The position numbers and the translations under genes were made by a program. The notes beneath the pieces are model-generated. The model was not told where the DNA came from. It did not search any database and was given only the letters and a program-made list of their open reading frames with translations. DNA of 64,000 bases from Streptomyces sp. NBC_01478. GTDB taxonomy: Bacteria > Actinomycetota > Actinomycetes > Streptomycetales > Streptomycetaceae. Positions 7,230-16,226 of this stretch are shown here, piece after piece. The first letter of the stretch is position 1. Each line of letters begins with the position of its first letter. The stretch lies in NCBI RefSeq assembly GCF_036227225.1, contig NZ_CP109444.1:5065501-5129500 (forward strand), given 5' to 3'.

Positions 7230-8228
7230 TTACGCCGCCGCGTCGAACCCGGTCTGGCTGGCCAGCTTCTTCAGTTCCAGGAGGGCGTGCTTCTCGATCT
7301 GGCGGATGCGCTCGCGGGTGAGGCCGTGCTCCTTGCCGACCTCGGTGAGCGTGCGCTCCCGGCCGTCCTCCATGCCGTACCGCATCTTGATGATGGAGGC
7401 CGTGCGCTGGTCGAGGCGGCCGATCAGGTCGTCCAGTTCCTCGCTGCGCAGCAGGGTCATCACGGACTGCTCGGGCGAGACCGCGGAGGTGTCCTCCAGG
7501 AGGTCACCGAACTGCGTGTCGCCGTCGTCGTCCACCGACATGTTCAGCGAGACCGGGTCACGCGCCCAGTCCAGGACGTTCGTCACGCGCTCCGGGGTCG
7601 TGTCCAACTCGGCCGCGATCTCCGCGTGTTCGGGCTCCCGCCCGTTCTTCCGGTTGAACTCGCGCTGCACTCGGCGGATCCGGCCCAGCTCCTCCACCAG
7701 GTGGACGGGGAGCCGGATGGTCCGGGACTGGTCGGCGATGGAGCGGGTGATGGCCTGGCGGATCCACCAGGTCGCGTATGTCGAGAACTTGAAGCCCTTG
7801 CGGTAGTCGAACTTCTCCACCGCGCGGACCAGGCCCGCGTTGCCCTCCTGGATCAGGTCGAGCAGGGGCAGGCCGCTACGGGGGTAACGGCGGGCCACGG
7901 CCACGACCAGGCGGAGGTTGGACCGGATGAAGACGTCCTTGGCACGCTCCCCTTCGGCGACCAGGGCCTCCAGCTCGGCGCGGGAGGCGTCCGCCTGGGA
8001 CTTCTCCTCGCCGTCGAGGACCTGGCGCGCGAACACGCCCGCTTCGATGGTCTGTGAAAGCTCGACTTCCTTGGCGGCGTCGAGCAGCGGTGTGCGCGCG
8101 ATTTCGTCGAGATACATGCCGACCAGGTCGCGGTCGGCGATCTCGCCGCCATGGGCGCGAACACTGCGCGCCACGCCGGAGGTCTCGCCGGAGGCGGACT
8201 TACGACGGGCTACGGCACGGGTTGCCAT
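7230..8228 (-). CDS. hrdD: Group 2 RNA polymerase sigma factor, HrdD type
   Basis: At 332 residues the protein matches the length I recall for S. coelicolor HrdD and lacks the long acidic N-terminus of HrdB. Region 1.2 is near residue 38 (YLDEIARTPLL). Region 2 spans about 100-166, including DLIQEGNAGLVRAVEKF and FSTYATWWIRQAITRSIADQ. Region 3 follows, and region 4.2 holds the recognition helix in LTEVGKEHGLTRERIRQIE. Group 2 factors read HrdB-like promoters and are usually dispensable. A TetR gene downstream and a SigR-type promoter upstream match the known hrdD context. HrdA/HrdC paralogy cannot be fully excluded. Confidence 0.88.
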   Translation of the reverse strand: MATRAVARRKSASGETSGVARSVRAHGGEIADRDLVGMYLDEIARTPLLDAAKEVELSQTIEAGVFARQVLDGEEKSQADASRAELEALVAEGERAKDVFIRSNLRLVVAVARRYPRSGLPLLDLIQEGNAGLVRAVEKFDYRKGFKFSTYATWWIRQAITRSIADQSRTIRLPVHLVEELGRIRRVQREFNRKNGREPEHAEIAAELDTTPERVTNVLDWARDPVSLNMSVDDDGDTQFGDLLEDTSAVSPEQSVMTLLRSEELDDLIGRLDQRTASIIKMRYGMEDGRERTLTEVGKEHGLTRERIRQIEKHALLELKKLASQTGFDAAA

Positions 8229-8316
8229 GCGTGCTCCCTTGCGATGGTGGGTCGGTCAGCAGGTGTTCGTCGGATGCTTCGGCACTCTTCTCGTGTGCCC
8301 TGCATCTGATGGAAAC

Positions 8317-8342
8317 AACGACTGGAATCCGGACAGAATTCC
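8317..8342 (-). promoter_or_regulatory. SigR-type promoter of hrdD
   Basis: On the minus strand GGAAT (8342-8338), an 18-base spacer and GTT (8319-8317) match the SigR consensus GGAAT-N18/19-GTT. It lies about 90 bases before the hrdD start. hrdD of S. coelicolor is reported to have a SigR-dependent promoter, so thiol stress would be expected to induce this gene. Confidence 0.7.
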
Positions 8343-8402
8343 CAACCCGATCCCCTATTTTTCTGATCTTGCAGTACCCTGTCCGGCCACAAGGAGGCAA
8401 CG

Positions 8403-8933
8403 ATGCTGTCGGAACGTACAGAGGTGCAGGTCAGGCCGGGAGTCGAGAGCGACCTCGACGCCCTCACCGACATCTACAACCACTACGTACGCGAGACCAC
8501 GATCACCTTCGACACCGCCGCCTTCACGCCGGAGGAGCGCCGCCCTTGGCTGCTCTCCCACCCTGAAGACGGGCCATACCGCCTGAAGGTTGCCGTCGAC
8601 GGGACCTTCCAAGGAAACTCACAGCGAATCCTCGGCTACGCCACATCCAGCCCTTACCGGGCGAAGCCCGCCTACTCGACCTCGGTCGAGGTCACGGTCT
8701 ACCTCGCCCCGGACAGGGGCGGGCGCGGTATCGGAACGCTGCTCTACAAGGCCCTGTTCGCCGACCTGGCGACCGAGGACGTCCACCGGGCGTACGCGGG
8801 CATCGCACAGCCCAACGAAGCGTCCACGCGGCTGCATGAACGCTTCGGTTTCCGGTACATCGGCGTCCACCGGGAGGTGGGCCGCAAGTTCGGCCGCTAT
8901 TGGGATGTCGCCTGGTACGAGAAGGAGCTGTAG
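8403..8933 (+). CDS. GNAT N-acetyltransferase, phosphinothricin-acetyltransferase-like
   Basis: The 176-residue protein follows the PAT/Bar layout: an early DIYNHYVRETTITFDT segment, a central VEVTVYLAPDRGGRGIGTLLY acetyl-CoA loop (RGxGxG type, about residues 100-120) and a late RLHERFGF motif. It would transfer acetyl from acetyl-CoA to a small amine, possibly an amino-acid-like antimetabolite. AAGGAGG lies six bases before the ATG, a very strong ribosome binding site. It is divergent from hrdD. The substrate is not determined. Confidence 0.85.
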   Translation: MLSERTEVQVRPGVESDLDALTDIYNHYVRETTITFDTAAFTPEERRPWLLSHPEDGPYRLKVAVDGTFQGNSQRILGYATSSPYRAKPAYSTSVEVTVYLAPDRGGRGIGTLLYKALFADLATEDVHRAYAGIAQPNEASTRLHERFGFRYIGVHREVGRKFGRYWDVAWYEKEL

Positions 8934-8967
8934 CCCTTCCCGAAGGGAAGGGCCCTTCGACGCGGGC

Positions 8968-9771
8968 TCAGCCGAACTGCACCGACCGCTTCGCCATCCC
9001 CATCCAGAACCCGTCGATCACCGAGGGGTTGAGGGCCTCCGGGGCGTCCAGCTCACCGGTGGCCTCCGCCGCGCCCATGGTGACGAACAGCGGGGCGAAG
9101 TGCTCGGTGCGCGGATGGGCGTAGCGCCCGGCCGGCGCCTTGTGCAGGAAGTCCAGGAGGCCGTCCCAGTCGCGGGACTCCAGTGCTCGCCTGCCCCAGT
9201 CGTCGAACTCGGAGGACCAGGTGGGCACTCCCCCGCCCGTGTGGCGCAGGGCGGCGAGGTTGTGGGTGAAGAAGCCGGAGCCGACGATCAGGACGCCCTC
9301 GTCGCGCAGGGGCGCCAGCTTGCGGCCGATGTCCATCAGCCTGGCCGGGTCGAGCGTCGGCATGGACACCTGGAGGACCGGGATGTCGGCGGCCGGGAAC
9401 ATCTCGACGAGCGGGACGTACGCCCCGTGGTCGAGGCCGCGGTCGGGGACGTCCTGCACGGGGATGCCCGGGGCGCGCAGCAACTTCCTTACGGACGCGG
9501 CGAGTTCGGGTGCGCCCGGGGCGTCGTAGCGGACCTGGTAGTAGTGCTCGGGGAAGCCCCAGAAGTCGTAGACCAGGGGGACCGGGTCGGTGGCGCCGAG
9601 GGCGAGGGGGGCCTCCTCCCAGTGGGCCGAGACCATGAGGATCGCCTTGGGGCGGGGGAGGTCGGCGGACCAGGCGGCGAGTTCGCCGGGCCAGATCGGG
9701 TCGTCCGCGAGGGGCGGCGCGCCGTGGCTGAGGTACAGGGCGGGCATGCGCTCCGGTGCGGCGGTGGACAT
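8968..9771 (-). CDS. LigB/DODA-type extradiol ring-cleavage dioxygenase
   Basis: The 267-residue protein belongs to the 4,5-DOPA-extradiol-dioxygenase-like (YgiD) family. Metal-binding histidines occur in LYLSHGAPP (about His16) and VSAHWEE (about His50), with further ones in LDHGAYVPL and TEHFAPLF. These enzymes use Fe or Zn and O2 to open catechol rings, although many members have unknown substrates. I chose the ATG at 9771, preceded by GGGGAG, over an upstream extension that crosses the divergent promoter. It faces a MarR gene across a short regulatory region, a common pairing for phenolic-responsive genes. Confidence 0.85.
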   Translation of the reverse strand: MSTAAPERMPALYLSHGAPPLADDPIWPGELAAWSADLPRPKAILMVSAHWEEAPLALGATDPVPLVYDFWGFPEHYYQVRYDAPGAPELAASVRKLLRAPGIPVQDVPDRGLDHGAYVPLVEMFPAADIPVLQVSMPTLDPARLMDIGRKLAPLRDEGVLIVGSGFFTHNLAALRHTGGGVPTWSSEFDDWGRRALESRDWDGLLDFLHKAPAGRYAHPRTEHFAPLFVTMGAAEATGELDAPEALNPSVIDGFWMGMAKRSVQFG

Positions 9772-9815
9772 GACGGTCACTCCCCATGGTCGGACTCGGC
9801 ACTCGAACCGAATGC

Positions 9816-9827
9816 TTGAACTCTCAA
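9816..9827. promoter_or_regulatory. Candidate MarR operator
   Basis: TTGAACTCTCAA is an inverted repeat (TTGA/TCAA) in the 124-bp gap between the divergent dioxygenase and MarR genes. A second AT-rich half-palindrome, CCTTCAAGG, lies nearer the MarR start. Both suit the 16-20-bp sites bound by MarR dimers. Confidence 0.4.
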
Positions 9828-9895
9828 ACTTCCTGAGCGAGAGCTTACGCCCCATTTGTTTAACCTTCAAGGAGAGCTCTCGTAGAGTGGAGAGC

Positions 9896-10402
9896 ATGAA
9901 CACGGCACCCGCATCCGCAGAACCCCGCTGGCTCACCGCCGAGGAGCAGCGTGTCTGGCGCTTCTACATGCACGCCAGCACCCTCCTGGAGGACCACCTG
10001 GACCGCCAGCTCCAGCGGGACGCGGGCATGCCGCACATCTACTACGGCCTTCTCGTGCAGCTCGCCGAGACGCCGGACCGCCGGCTGCGGATGACCGAGC
10101 TGGCCATGAACGCGAAGATCACCCGTTCCCGGCTCTCGCACGCGATCGCGCGGCTGGAGAAGAACGGGTGGGTGCGCCGGGAGGACTGTCCCTCCGACAA
10201 GCGCGGCCAGTTCGCGGTGCTGACCGACGAGGGCCACGGGGTGCTCAGCCGTACCGCGCCGGGCCATGTGACCGCCGTACGGCAGGCGTTGTTCGAGCGG
10301 CTCACCCCGGAACAGCAGAAGTCCCTCGGCGAGATCATGGAGATCGTCGCCGAGGGACTTCAGCCGAACGAAGCGGGTGCGGATCTGCCCTGGCTCCGCT
10401 GA
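9896..10402 (+). CDS. MarR-family regulator
   Basis: The 168-residue protein is a standard-length MarR. The winged HTH is at about 60-115, with LRMTELAMNAKITRSRLSHA as the recognition region and a wing at REDCPSDKRGQFAVLTDEG. The ATG at 9896 is preceded by GAGTGGAGAG. MarR dimers usually repress a divergent enzyme gene and are released by phenolic ligands. Here the divergent gene is the extradiol dioxygenase, so a catechol-type ligand is a reasonable guess. Confidence 0.9.
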   Translation: MNTAPASAEPRWLTAEEQRVWRFYMHASTLLEDHLDRQLQRDAGMPHIYYGLLVQLAETPDRRLRMTELAMNAKITRSRLSHAIARLEKNGWVRREDCPSDKRGQFAVLTDEGHGVLSRTAPGHVTAVRQALFERLTPEQQKSLGEIMEIVAEGLQPNEAGADLPWLR

Positions 10403-10443
10403 GCCGCTCAACTCAGCGGAGAACCAGGGCAGTTCCTGGGAGT

Positions 10444-10478
10444 CGTACGTACGGGGCGTCCCCTTCCCCGTACGTACG
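10444..10478. terminator. Bidirectional terminator
   Basis: CGTACGTACGGGG and its exact complement form a 13-bp stem with a nine-base loop, midway between the convergent MarR and MFS stops. Confidence 0.8.
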
Positions 10479-10514
10479 GATGGTGCGAAGGGGGTACGAC
10501 CGGGCCGGGCGTCG

Positions 10515-12074
10515 TCAGTGGGCGACGACCGGGATCTTGAACTCGTCCTCGACGTCGTCACCGGAGGCGACCGGGTCGGAACCCTGCTTGCCCGCGTTGA
10601 CGAGGACCGAGACGATGACCGCGGCCGCCACCAGCATGCCGACGGCGAACCAGATGGCGTTGGTGTAGCCGTGCACCTGGCCCTGCAACTGGACGAGCTG
10701 CTGCTGGGTCTTGGAGGTACCCGCGCCGGCGATGTGGTCCTTGATGTACGCGGTCGTCGCGGAGGCGGCGATCGTGTTCAGCAGGGCCGTACCGATGGCG
10801 CCGCCCACCTGCTGCGAGGTGTTGACCATCGCGGAGGCGACACCCGCGTCCCGGGGCTCGACGCCCAGGGTGGCCAGGGACATGGCCGGCATGAACGCCG
10901 TACCCATGCCGAGGCCGAGCAGCAGCATCGCGGGCAGGATGATCGAGGCGTACGACGAGCCGATCTCCAGCTGCGTCATCAGGAGCATGCCGACCGCGGC
11001 GACCAGGAAGCCGGGGCCCATGAGCAGGCGGGCCGGCAGGCGGGTCATCAGGCGGGTGCCGATCTGGGTCGAGCCGACCATCATGCCGACGATCATCGGC
11101 ATGAAGGCGAAGCCGGTCTTGATCGGCGAGAAGCCCTTGACGACCTGGAGGTAGTAGGTGAGGAAGAGGAACGTGCCGAACATCGCGATGATGGCGATGC
11201 CGAGCGAGAGGTAGATACCGCCGCGGTTGCGGTCGGTGATCACGCGCAGCGGCAGCAGCGGGGCCTTGACCTTCGCCTCGACGATCACGAACGAGACCAG
11301 CAGGACCGCGGACGCGATGAACAGGCCGATGGTGGAGGAGTCGCCCCAGCCGTTGGACTCGGCGCGGGTGAAGCCGTAGACGAGCGAGACCAGGCCGAGG
11401 GTCGACAGGAGCACGCCGGGGATGTCGAGCGGGTTGCGGTTGCGGCCGCCCTCCGGCTCGCGGATGACGAAGTACGCGCCGAGCGCGGCGACGATCGCGA
11501 ACGGGATGTTCACGAAGAACGTCCAGCGCCAGTCCAGGTACTCGGTCAGCACACCGCCGAGGATGAAGCCGACGGCGCCGCCGCCACCGGCGATCGCGCC
11601 GTAGATGCCGAACGCCTTGGCGCGCTCCTTGGCGTCCGTGAACATCACGGCGAGCAGGGAGAGCGCGGCGGGCGCGAGCAGTGCGCCGAAGGCGCCCTGG
11701 AGGGCACGGGCGCCGAACATCATGGCGCCGGTGGTGGCCACGCCGCCGAGGGCGGACGCGGCGGCGAAGCCGGTCAGACCGACGACGAAGGCGCGCTTGC
11801 GGCCCCACAGGTCGGCTATGCGGCCGCCGAAGAGGAGGAGTCCGCCGAAGGCGAGGGCGTAGGCCGTGACGACCCACTGCCGGTTGCCGTCGGAGATGCC
11901 CAGGTCGGTCTGGGCGGACGGGAGGGCGATGTTCACGATGGTCGCGTCGAGCACGACCATCAACTGGGCGAGCGCGATGAACGCGAGCGCTTTCCAGCGG
12001 TTGGAATGGGCTTCGTGCTCGGCCTCGGAGGCCTTGTCGAGAGCGCCGGGGGCGCTTCGAGCCGTTTCAGACAT
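10515..12074 (-). CDS. DHA2-type MFS multidrug exporter
   Basis: The 519-residue protein has about 14 predicted helices. VVLDATIVNIALPS near helix 1 and GGRIADLWGRKRAF are the DHA2 signature and motif A. The acidic tail VASGDDVEDEFKIPVVAH is cytoplasmic. I chose ATG 12074; a GTG at 12086 is also in frame. It lies 130 bases downstream of a TetR gene on the same strand, which probably represses both. The protein resembles the first exporter in the window, but the two are separate families of regulated pair. The substrate is unknown. Confidence 0.88.
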   Translation of the reverse strand: MSETARSAPGALDKASEAEHEAHSNRWKALAFIALAQLMVVLDATIVNIALPSAQTDLGISDGNRQWVVTAYALAFGGLLLFGGRIADLWGRKRAFVVGLTGFAAASALGGVATTGAMMFGARALQGAFGALLAPAALSLLAVMFTDAKERAKAFGIYGAIAGGGGAVGFILGGVLTEYLDWRWTFFVNIPFAIVAALGAYFVIREPEGGRNRNPLDIPGVLLSTLGLVSLVYGFTRAESNGWGDSSTIGLFIASAVLLVSFVIVEAKVKAPLLPLRVITDRNRGGIYLSLGIAIIAMFGTFLFLTYYLQVVKGFSPIKTGFAFMPMIVGMMVGSTQIGTRLMTRLPARLLMGPGFLVAAVGMLLMTQLEIGSSYASIILPAMLLLGLGMGTAFMPAMSLATLGVEPRDAGVASAMVNTSQQVGGAIGTALLNTIAASATTAYIKDHIAGAGTSKTQQQLVQLQGQVHGYTNAIWFAVGMLVAAAVIVSVLVNAGKQGSDPVASGDDVEDEFKIPVVAH

Positions 12075-12204
12075 GGTGGTACCCACTTCGGGACTTCGTG
12101 ACGGAAAAATACGGAAGAAGGACGTGATCAGGGGACGGCTCGTCTACGACGACGAGAGCCGGTGGCTTGGTGGTGAGACGTGCGTGACGCTCTGAACTAA
12201 TCGG

Positions 12205-12849
12205 TCAGGGCTGCCGGAGATCCTCCATCGTCGCGGCCGTGCCGGGCAGGACCGAGCGGGCCGGGGCCCGCAGTCCGTCCAGGAACAACTGCAGGTGTCG
12301 GTGTACGAAGCGGTCGGCGCTGAGGCATCCGGTACCGGCCGGGGGCCGGCTGAGCTGGGCCACGGCGACCATCACGTCACCGACACCCACGTCGGACCGG
12401 AGCTGTCCGCTCAGCACCGCGCGGTCCATGACCTCTCCGATGAGCTGCTCGACCCGCTCGCGCGCCGCTTCCAGGTCCGGGTGGAACTTGTCGAACGTGC
12501 TGGAGATCATCGGGCAGAGCGCGCTGATCCGCTCGTCGGCGGACACGTGCACGAAGCGCTCCAGAGCGGCGAAGGCGTCGCCGGTCTCGGTGAGCGCCTG
12601 CTCGGCGGCCTCCGACGTACGGTCCATGACCGAGACCACGACCTCGCGGACGAGGGCGTCACGGTCGGGGAAGTTGCGGTACAGCGTGGCGTTGCCGACG
12701 CCGGCCCGGCGGGCGATCTCGTCGAGCGGCACATCGGGACCGAACTCGACGAACATCTCGCGGGCGGCGGTGACGATCCGCTCCCGGTTGCGCAAAGCGT
12801 CGGCGCGCGGCCGGGTCACCTTTCGCTGTACGGGGGTCGCGGTCGTCAC
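12205..12849 (-). CDS. TetR-family repressor of the adjacent exporter
   Basis: The 214-residue protein has the HTH at about 20-65, with LDEIARRAGVGNATLYRNFPDRDAL containing the recognition helix, and a C-terminal TetR_C domain. Two GGGGA-N5-TCCCC palindromes lie just upstream. Gene order and spacing indicate a TetR-MFS operon responding to a toxic compound. From memory, S. coelicolor carries a similar MarR-MFS-TetR block near hrdD, so this is probably conserved core rather than part of cluster A. Confidence 0.87.
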   Translation of the reverse strand: MTTATPVQRKVTRPRADALRNRERIVTAAREMFVEFGPDVPLDEIARRAGVGNATLYRNFPDRDALVREVVVSVMDRTSEAAEQALTETGDAFAALERFVHVSADERISALCPMISSTFDKFHPDLEAARERVEQLIGEVMDRAVLSGQLRSDVGVGDVMVAVAQLSRPPAGTGCLSADRFVHRHLQLFLDGLRAPARSVLPGTAATMEDLRQP

Positions 12850-12879
12850 GGCGTGCTCCTTGGGTTACTGGGGCGATCC

Positions 12880-12934
12880 GGGGAGACAGTCCCCGTTTCG
12901 CTCGGACACATGACCAAACGGGGAAACGGTCCCC
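12880..12934. promoter_or_regulatory. Twin TetR operators 40 bp apart
   Basis: GGGGAGACAGTCCCC (12880-12894) and GGGGAAACGGTCCCC (12920-12934) share arms GGGGA/TCCCC. Their centres are exactly 40 bp apart, close to four helical turns, so two dimers would sit on the same DNA face. They lie 31-85 bases upstream of the TetR start. Confidence 0.6.
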
Positions 12935-13124
12935 GGTTATTTCCCACTCAGCGGGACATTTGATGTGACCTGGGTCACATCCCGTTTGGACCCTTCTCCG
13001 GCCCCCGTCTTCCGGAACCACACGGTCGGTCTCCTCCAGCGCGCGCCCTCGCACCACACGACACAGGGTGATCGAAAGGGTGCAGCCGGAGACCGGCGGC
13101 TGCCGTGGCGCGAAGGGTCCATGC

Positions 13125-14408
13125 ATGCAGCCCAGCCGTCGGATACGCCCGCGCCGCGTGGCCGCCCTCGCGTCCGTGACCGTCCTGACCCTCGCGGTCA
13201 GCACCTCGGCCGGTACCGGACACCTCACCCCGGGCGCCATGACGGCGGCGGGCCCGGTCGCGCTCGCCCGCACCTCCGCACTCGGCGCCTGCATGATCAA
13301 CGGCCCGCTGGACGTCCAGATGTCCGAGGGCATCCCCACCCCCGGCGGCTACTCCCGCTCCACCGGCACGGTCCACGCCCTGACCCTGATGGTCGACTTC
13401 TCCGACGCCCCCGGCCAGGGCAGCGCCATGGACCGCTACCACGAGTTCTTCCCCAAGACCCAGGAATGGTTCGCCACCAGCTCCTACGGCCGCCTCGACT
13501 ACCGCCCCGCGACCCCGGTCACCCACTGGCTCCGCATGCCCAGGTCCTTCAGGTCCTACGGCATAGAGCGCGGCGCGCCCTTCGACCCCGGCTACCGGCA
13601 GCTCGTCCAGGACATCGTGACCGCGGCCGACCCGAGCGTGGACTTCCGGTCGTACGACCTCCTGAACGTCCTGGTCACCCCGAACGCGGGCCCCTCCGCG
13701 CTGGACACGGTCCTGTCGGTGACGTTCGCCGGCAACACGGAGGCCCCGGTGGCCGACGGCGTCCCGGTCTCCAACGCCTCCTTCGTCTACTCCCGCCAGG
13801 ACGACGGCTCCGGCTCCTACTCCCGGACCGGCTACCGCGTCCTCCCCCACGAGAACGGCCACGTCTTCGGCCTGCCCGACCTCTACACCCAGGAGGGCGG
13901 GGGCGCGGTCGGCCACTGGGACATCATGAGCGAGGACTGGGGCGCCGACAACGACCTCCTCGGCTGGCACAAGTGGAAGCTCGGCTGGCTGGACCCGGCC
14001 CAGGTGAACTGCGCGATGACCCGGGGCACGACGGAGTACACGCTGACCCCACTGGAGCGGCCGGGCCCCGACGGCACCCGGCTCGTCTTCGTCCCCCTCT
14101 CCCGACGGACGGGCTACGCCCTGGAGCTGCGCACCCCCGCGGGCAACGACGAGGCGGTGTGCCGCCCGGGCGTCCTCATCTACAAGGTGGAGGCGGACGT
14201 GGACACCGGGATGGGTCCGGTCAAGGTGTACGACGCCCACCGGAACAGCGGGGGCTGCACCCGAAGCCCCAATGTCCACGCCGAGCTGTCGGACGCGCCG
14301 TTCACCGCGGGCGAGACCTTCCGCGACCCGGTGCGGGGGGTTCAGGTCGCGGTCGTGGGGGCGGACGCGGCGGGGAACTACCGGGTGACGGTGACGCGGA
14401 CGCGGTAG
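13125..14408 (+). CDS. Secreted M6-family metalloprotease
   Basis: The 427-residue protein begins with an Arg-rich n-region and hydrophobic core (RRVAALASVTVLTLAVSTSA), giving a secretion signal of about 30 residues. The zinc motif is LPHENGHVFGLPDLY (HExxH at about 245-249), followed by a GHWDIMS segment that gives the structural turn of M6/immune-inhibitor-A-like peptidases. There are Cys residues that may form disulfides. It would degrade extracellular proteins. The start is the ATG at 13125; an ATG four bases earlier is out of frame. It is not obviously linked to its neighbours. Confidence 0.82.
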   Translation: MQPSRRIRPRRVAALASVTVLTLAVSTSAGTGHLTPGAMTAAGPVALARTSALGACMINGPLDVQMSEGIPTPGGYSRSTGTVHALTLMVDFSDAPGQGSAMDRYHEFFPKTQEWFATSSYGRLDYRPATPVTHWLRMPRSFRSYGIERGAPFDPGYRQLVQDIVTAADPSVDFRSYDLLNVLVTPNAGPSALDTVLSVTFAGNTEAPVADGVPVSNASFVYSRQDDGSGSYSRTGYRVLPHENGHVFGLPDLYTQEGGGAVGHWDIMSEDWGADNDLLGWHKWKLGWLDPAQVNCAMTRGTTEYTLTPLERPGPDGTRLVFVPLSRRTGYALELRTPAGNDEAVCRPGVLIYKVEADVDTGMGPVKVYDAHRNSGGCTRSPNVHAELSDAPFTAGETFRDPVRGVQVAVVGADAAGNYRVTVTRTR

Positions 14409-14520
14409 ACCTGACGCGCGCGGGCCCGTCGTGGAACGGCCGTAGCACCGGCTGTGGGCGATGAGCGCGTCGGCCGCGGGCTTACCGTAGGGCTGCCGAG
14501 ACCGCCGTACCGGAGAATCG

Positions 14521-16188
14521 ATGCCCGCCGACACCACGCTGGACGACCGTGCCGCCACCGTGCCCGCCGAGGCGGTCGCGCCGTTGATCCGCGGGGTCGC
14601 GGTGGTGCGTCAACTGACCGACGCGGGCGGGGTGTTGAGCCTCAGTGGGCTGGAGCGGGCCACCGGTCTCGCGCGTTCCACGGTCGACCGGATCACCGGG
14701 ACGCTCGCGCGCATGGGCTACGTCCGTCTCGACGGGCGGGACGCGGTTCTCACGCCTCGGATCATGGAACTGGGAAACGCCTATCTGGCCGCCCTGCGCC
14801 TGCCCTCCGTCCTGGACGCCCGCGCGGACGCGCTGGCCGACGAGCTGGACGAGTCGGTGTCGCTCGCGGTGGCCGACCGGGACGGCATCCGCTTCATCCA
14901 CCAGGCGACCCGCCGCCGCGCGATGTCCCTCAGCTTCCGCATCGGCGACCTGCTGCCGGCCGAACGCACCGCGCCGGGACCGCTGTTCGCGACGGAGTGG
15001 ACGGAACGGGACTGGGCGTACTGGCGGGAGCGGCGGGCGGCGGACCCGGAGGACCGGGGGTTCCCTGCCGTACCCCCGCATTCGTCGTCCCCGGGGCCCG
15101 ACTTCGAGCGGGCGGCCGTCCGGGCACGCCAGGACGACTGGGCGCTGGACGACCAGTTGATCGAACCGGGGCTGGTCGCGGTGTCCGTGCCCGTGCGGGA
15201 CCCGGGTACCGGCGGCATCGCGTGTGTGGCGAGCGTGGTGAGCCACACGAGCCGGCACACGGCGGCGGAGCTGCGCGGCACGCTGCTGCCACGGCTGCGC
15301 GGGGCGGTCGGAGCGATGGAGGACGATCTGCGCGCGCTGCCCCGGGCCGAGTCCGTCGCCGTCCCGTCCGGGCTCGCGACCTGGACGGGGGCCTCGAAGC
15401 AGGAACTGGGCCGGGAGTTCGTCGAGTCCCTGGCCCGCGGCCTGACGGTCCTGACCGCGTTCGGCGAGGGCCGCGCCGAGCTGACCCTGACGGAGGTCGC
15501 CCAGGCGACGGGCCTGCCGCGGGCGACCGCCCGCAGGGCCCTGATCACGTACGAACACCTGGGCCTGGTCGCCGCGTCGGGCGACCGCCGCTTCACCCTG
15601 ACACCCCGGGTCCTGTCCCTCGGCTTCCCGCCCCTGTCCCGCACGACCCTCCCCGACCTGGCGCTCCCCCACCTCACCGCCCTCACGGCCCGCATCCACG
15701 AGTCGGCGTCCCTGGCGATCCTGGTGGGCGACGACATCCAGTACACGGCCCGGGTCGCCACGAGCCGGGTGATGAGCGTGAACATCGCGGTCGGCACGCG
15801 TTTCCCGGCGTACGCGACGGCACTGGGCCGCGTGCTGCTGGCCGACGCGGAGCCGGCGCGGGTGCAGCGGGCACTCCGCGACCCGCGCCCCCTGACCCCG
15901 CACACGCTCACGGACCCGGTGGCACTGGCGGCCGCCCTGGAGACGGTCCGTGCGCAGGGCTACGCCCTGGTCGACGAGGAGCTGGAGGCGGGCCTCCGCT
16001 CGATCGCGGTACCGGTCCGCGACCGCACGGGCCGGGTGGTGGCCGCGCTGAACACGGCGACCCATGTGGCCCGCCGGTCGGTCGAGGAGTACGTCCGGGA
16101 CATCCTCCCGGAACTGACCAGAACGGCGAGTGCCGTCGAGGCGGACGTGCGGGTGGCGGGGCGCTTCACCCGGGTACCGGCGTCCTGA
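14521..16188 (+). CDS. Duplicated IclR-family regulator (two HTH-effector modules)
   Basis: At 555 residues it is about twice a normal IclR (250-280). The first HTH is at about 25-80 (LSGLERATGLARSTVDRITG) with an effector domain to about 270. The second HTH is at about 318-355 (LTEVAQATGLPRATARRALI) with a second effector domain containing VMSVNIAVGTRFPAYATALG, the IclR ligand-loop signature. Tandem IclR proteins resemble PcaR/PcaU-type regulators of aromatic catabolism at the level of each half. It lies convergent to the left end of cluster A and could control it, but no operator is evident. Confidence 0.82.
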   Translation: MPADTTLDDRAATVPAEAVAPLIRGVAVVRQLTDAGGVLSLSGLERATGLARSTVDRITGTLARMGYVRLDGRDAVLTPRIMELGNAYLAALRLPSVLDARADALADELDESVSLAVADRDGIRFIHQATRRRAMSLSFRIGDLLPAERTAPGPLFATEWTERDWAYWRERRAADPEDRGFPAVPPHSSSPGPDFERAAVRARQDDWALDDQLIEPGLVAVSVPVRDPGTGGIACVASVVSHTSRHTAAELRGTLLPRLRGAVGAMEDDLRALPRAESVAVPSGLATWTGASKQELGREFVESLARGLTVLTAFGEGRAELTLTEVAQATGLPRATARRALITYEHLGLVAASGDRRFTLTPRVLSLGFPPLSRTTLPDLALPHLTALTARIHESASLAILVGDDIQYTARVATSRVMSVNIAVGTRFPAYATALGRVLLADAEPARVQRALRDPRPLTPHTLTDPVALAAALETVRAQGYALVDEELEAGLRSIAVPVRDRTGRVVAALNTATHVARRSVEEYVRDILPELTRTASAVEADVRVAGRFTRVPAS

Positions 16189-16226
16189 GCCGGTGCGCGC
16201 GGTGCGCCCGGTGCACCCTGTGGCTC
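16187..16226. terminator. Hairpin between convergent IclR and aminotransferase genes
   Basis: GAGCC pairs with GGCTC and GGTGC with GCACC, giving about ten base pairs with a four-base bulge. The stem overlaps both stop codons. A modest bidirectional terminator is likely. Confidence 0.4.

Noticed and set aside
7230..8228. The sigma factor as the essential HrdB
   Set aside because: At 332 residues it lacks the long acidic N-terminus of HrdB and has a SigR-type promoter and a TetR neighbour as hrdD does.
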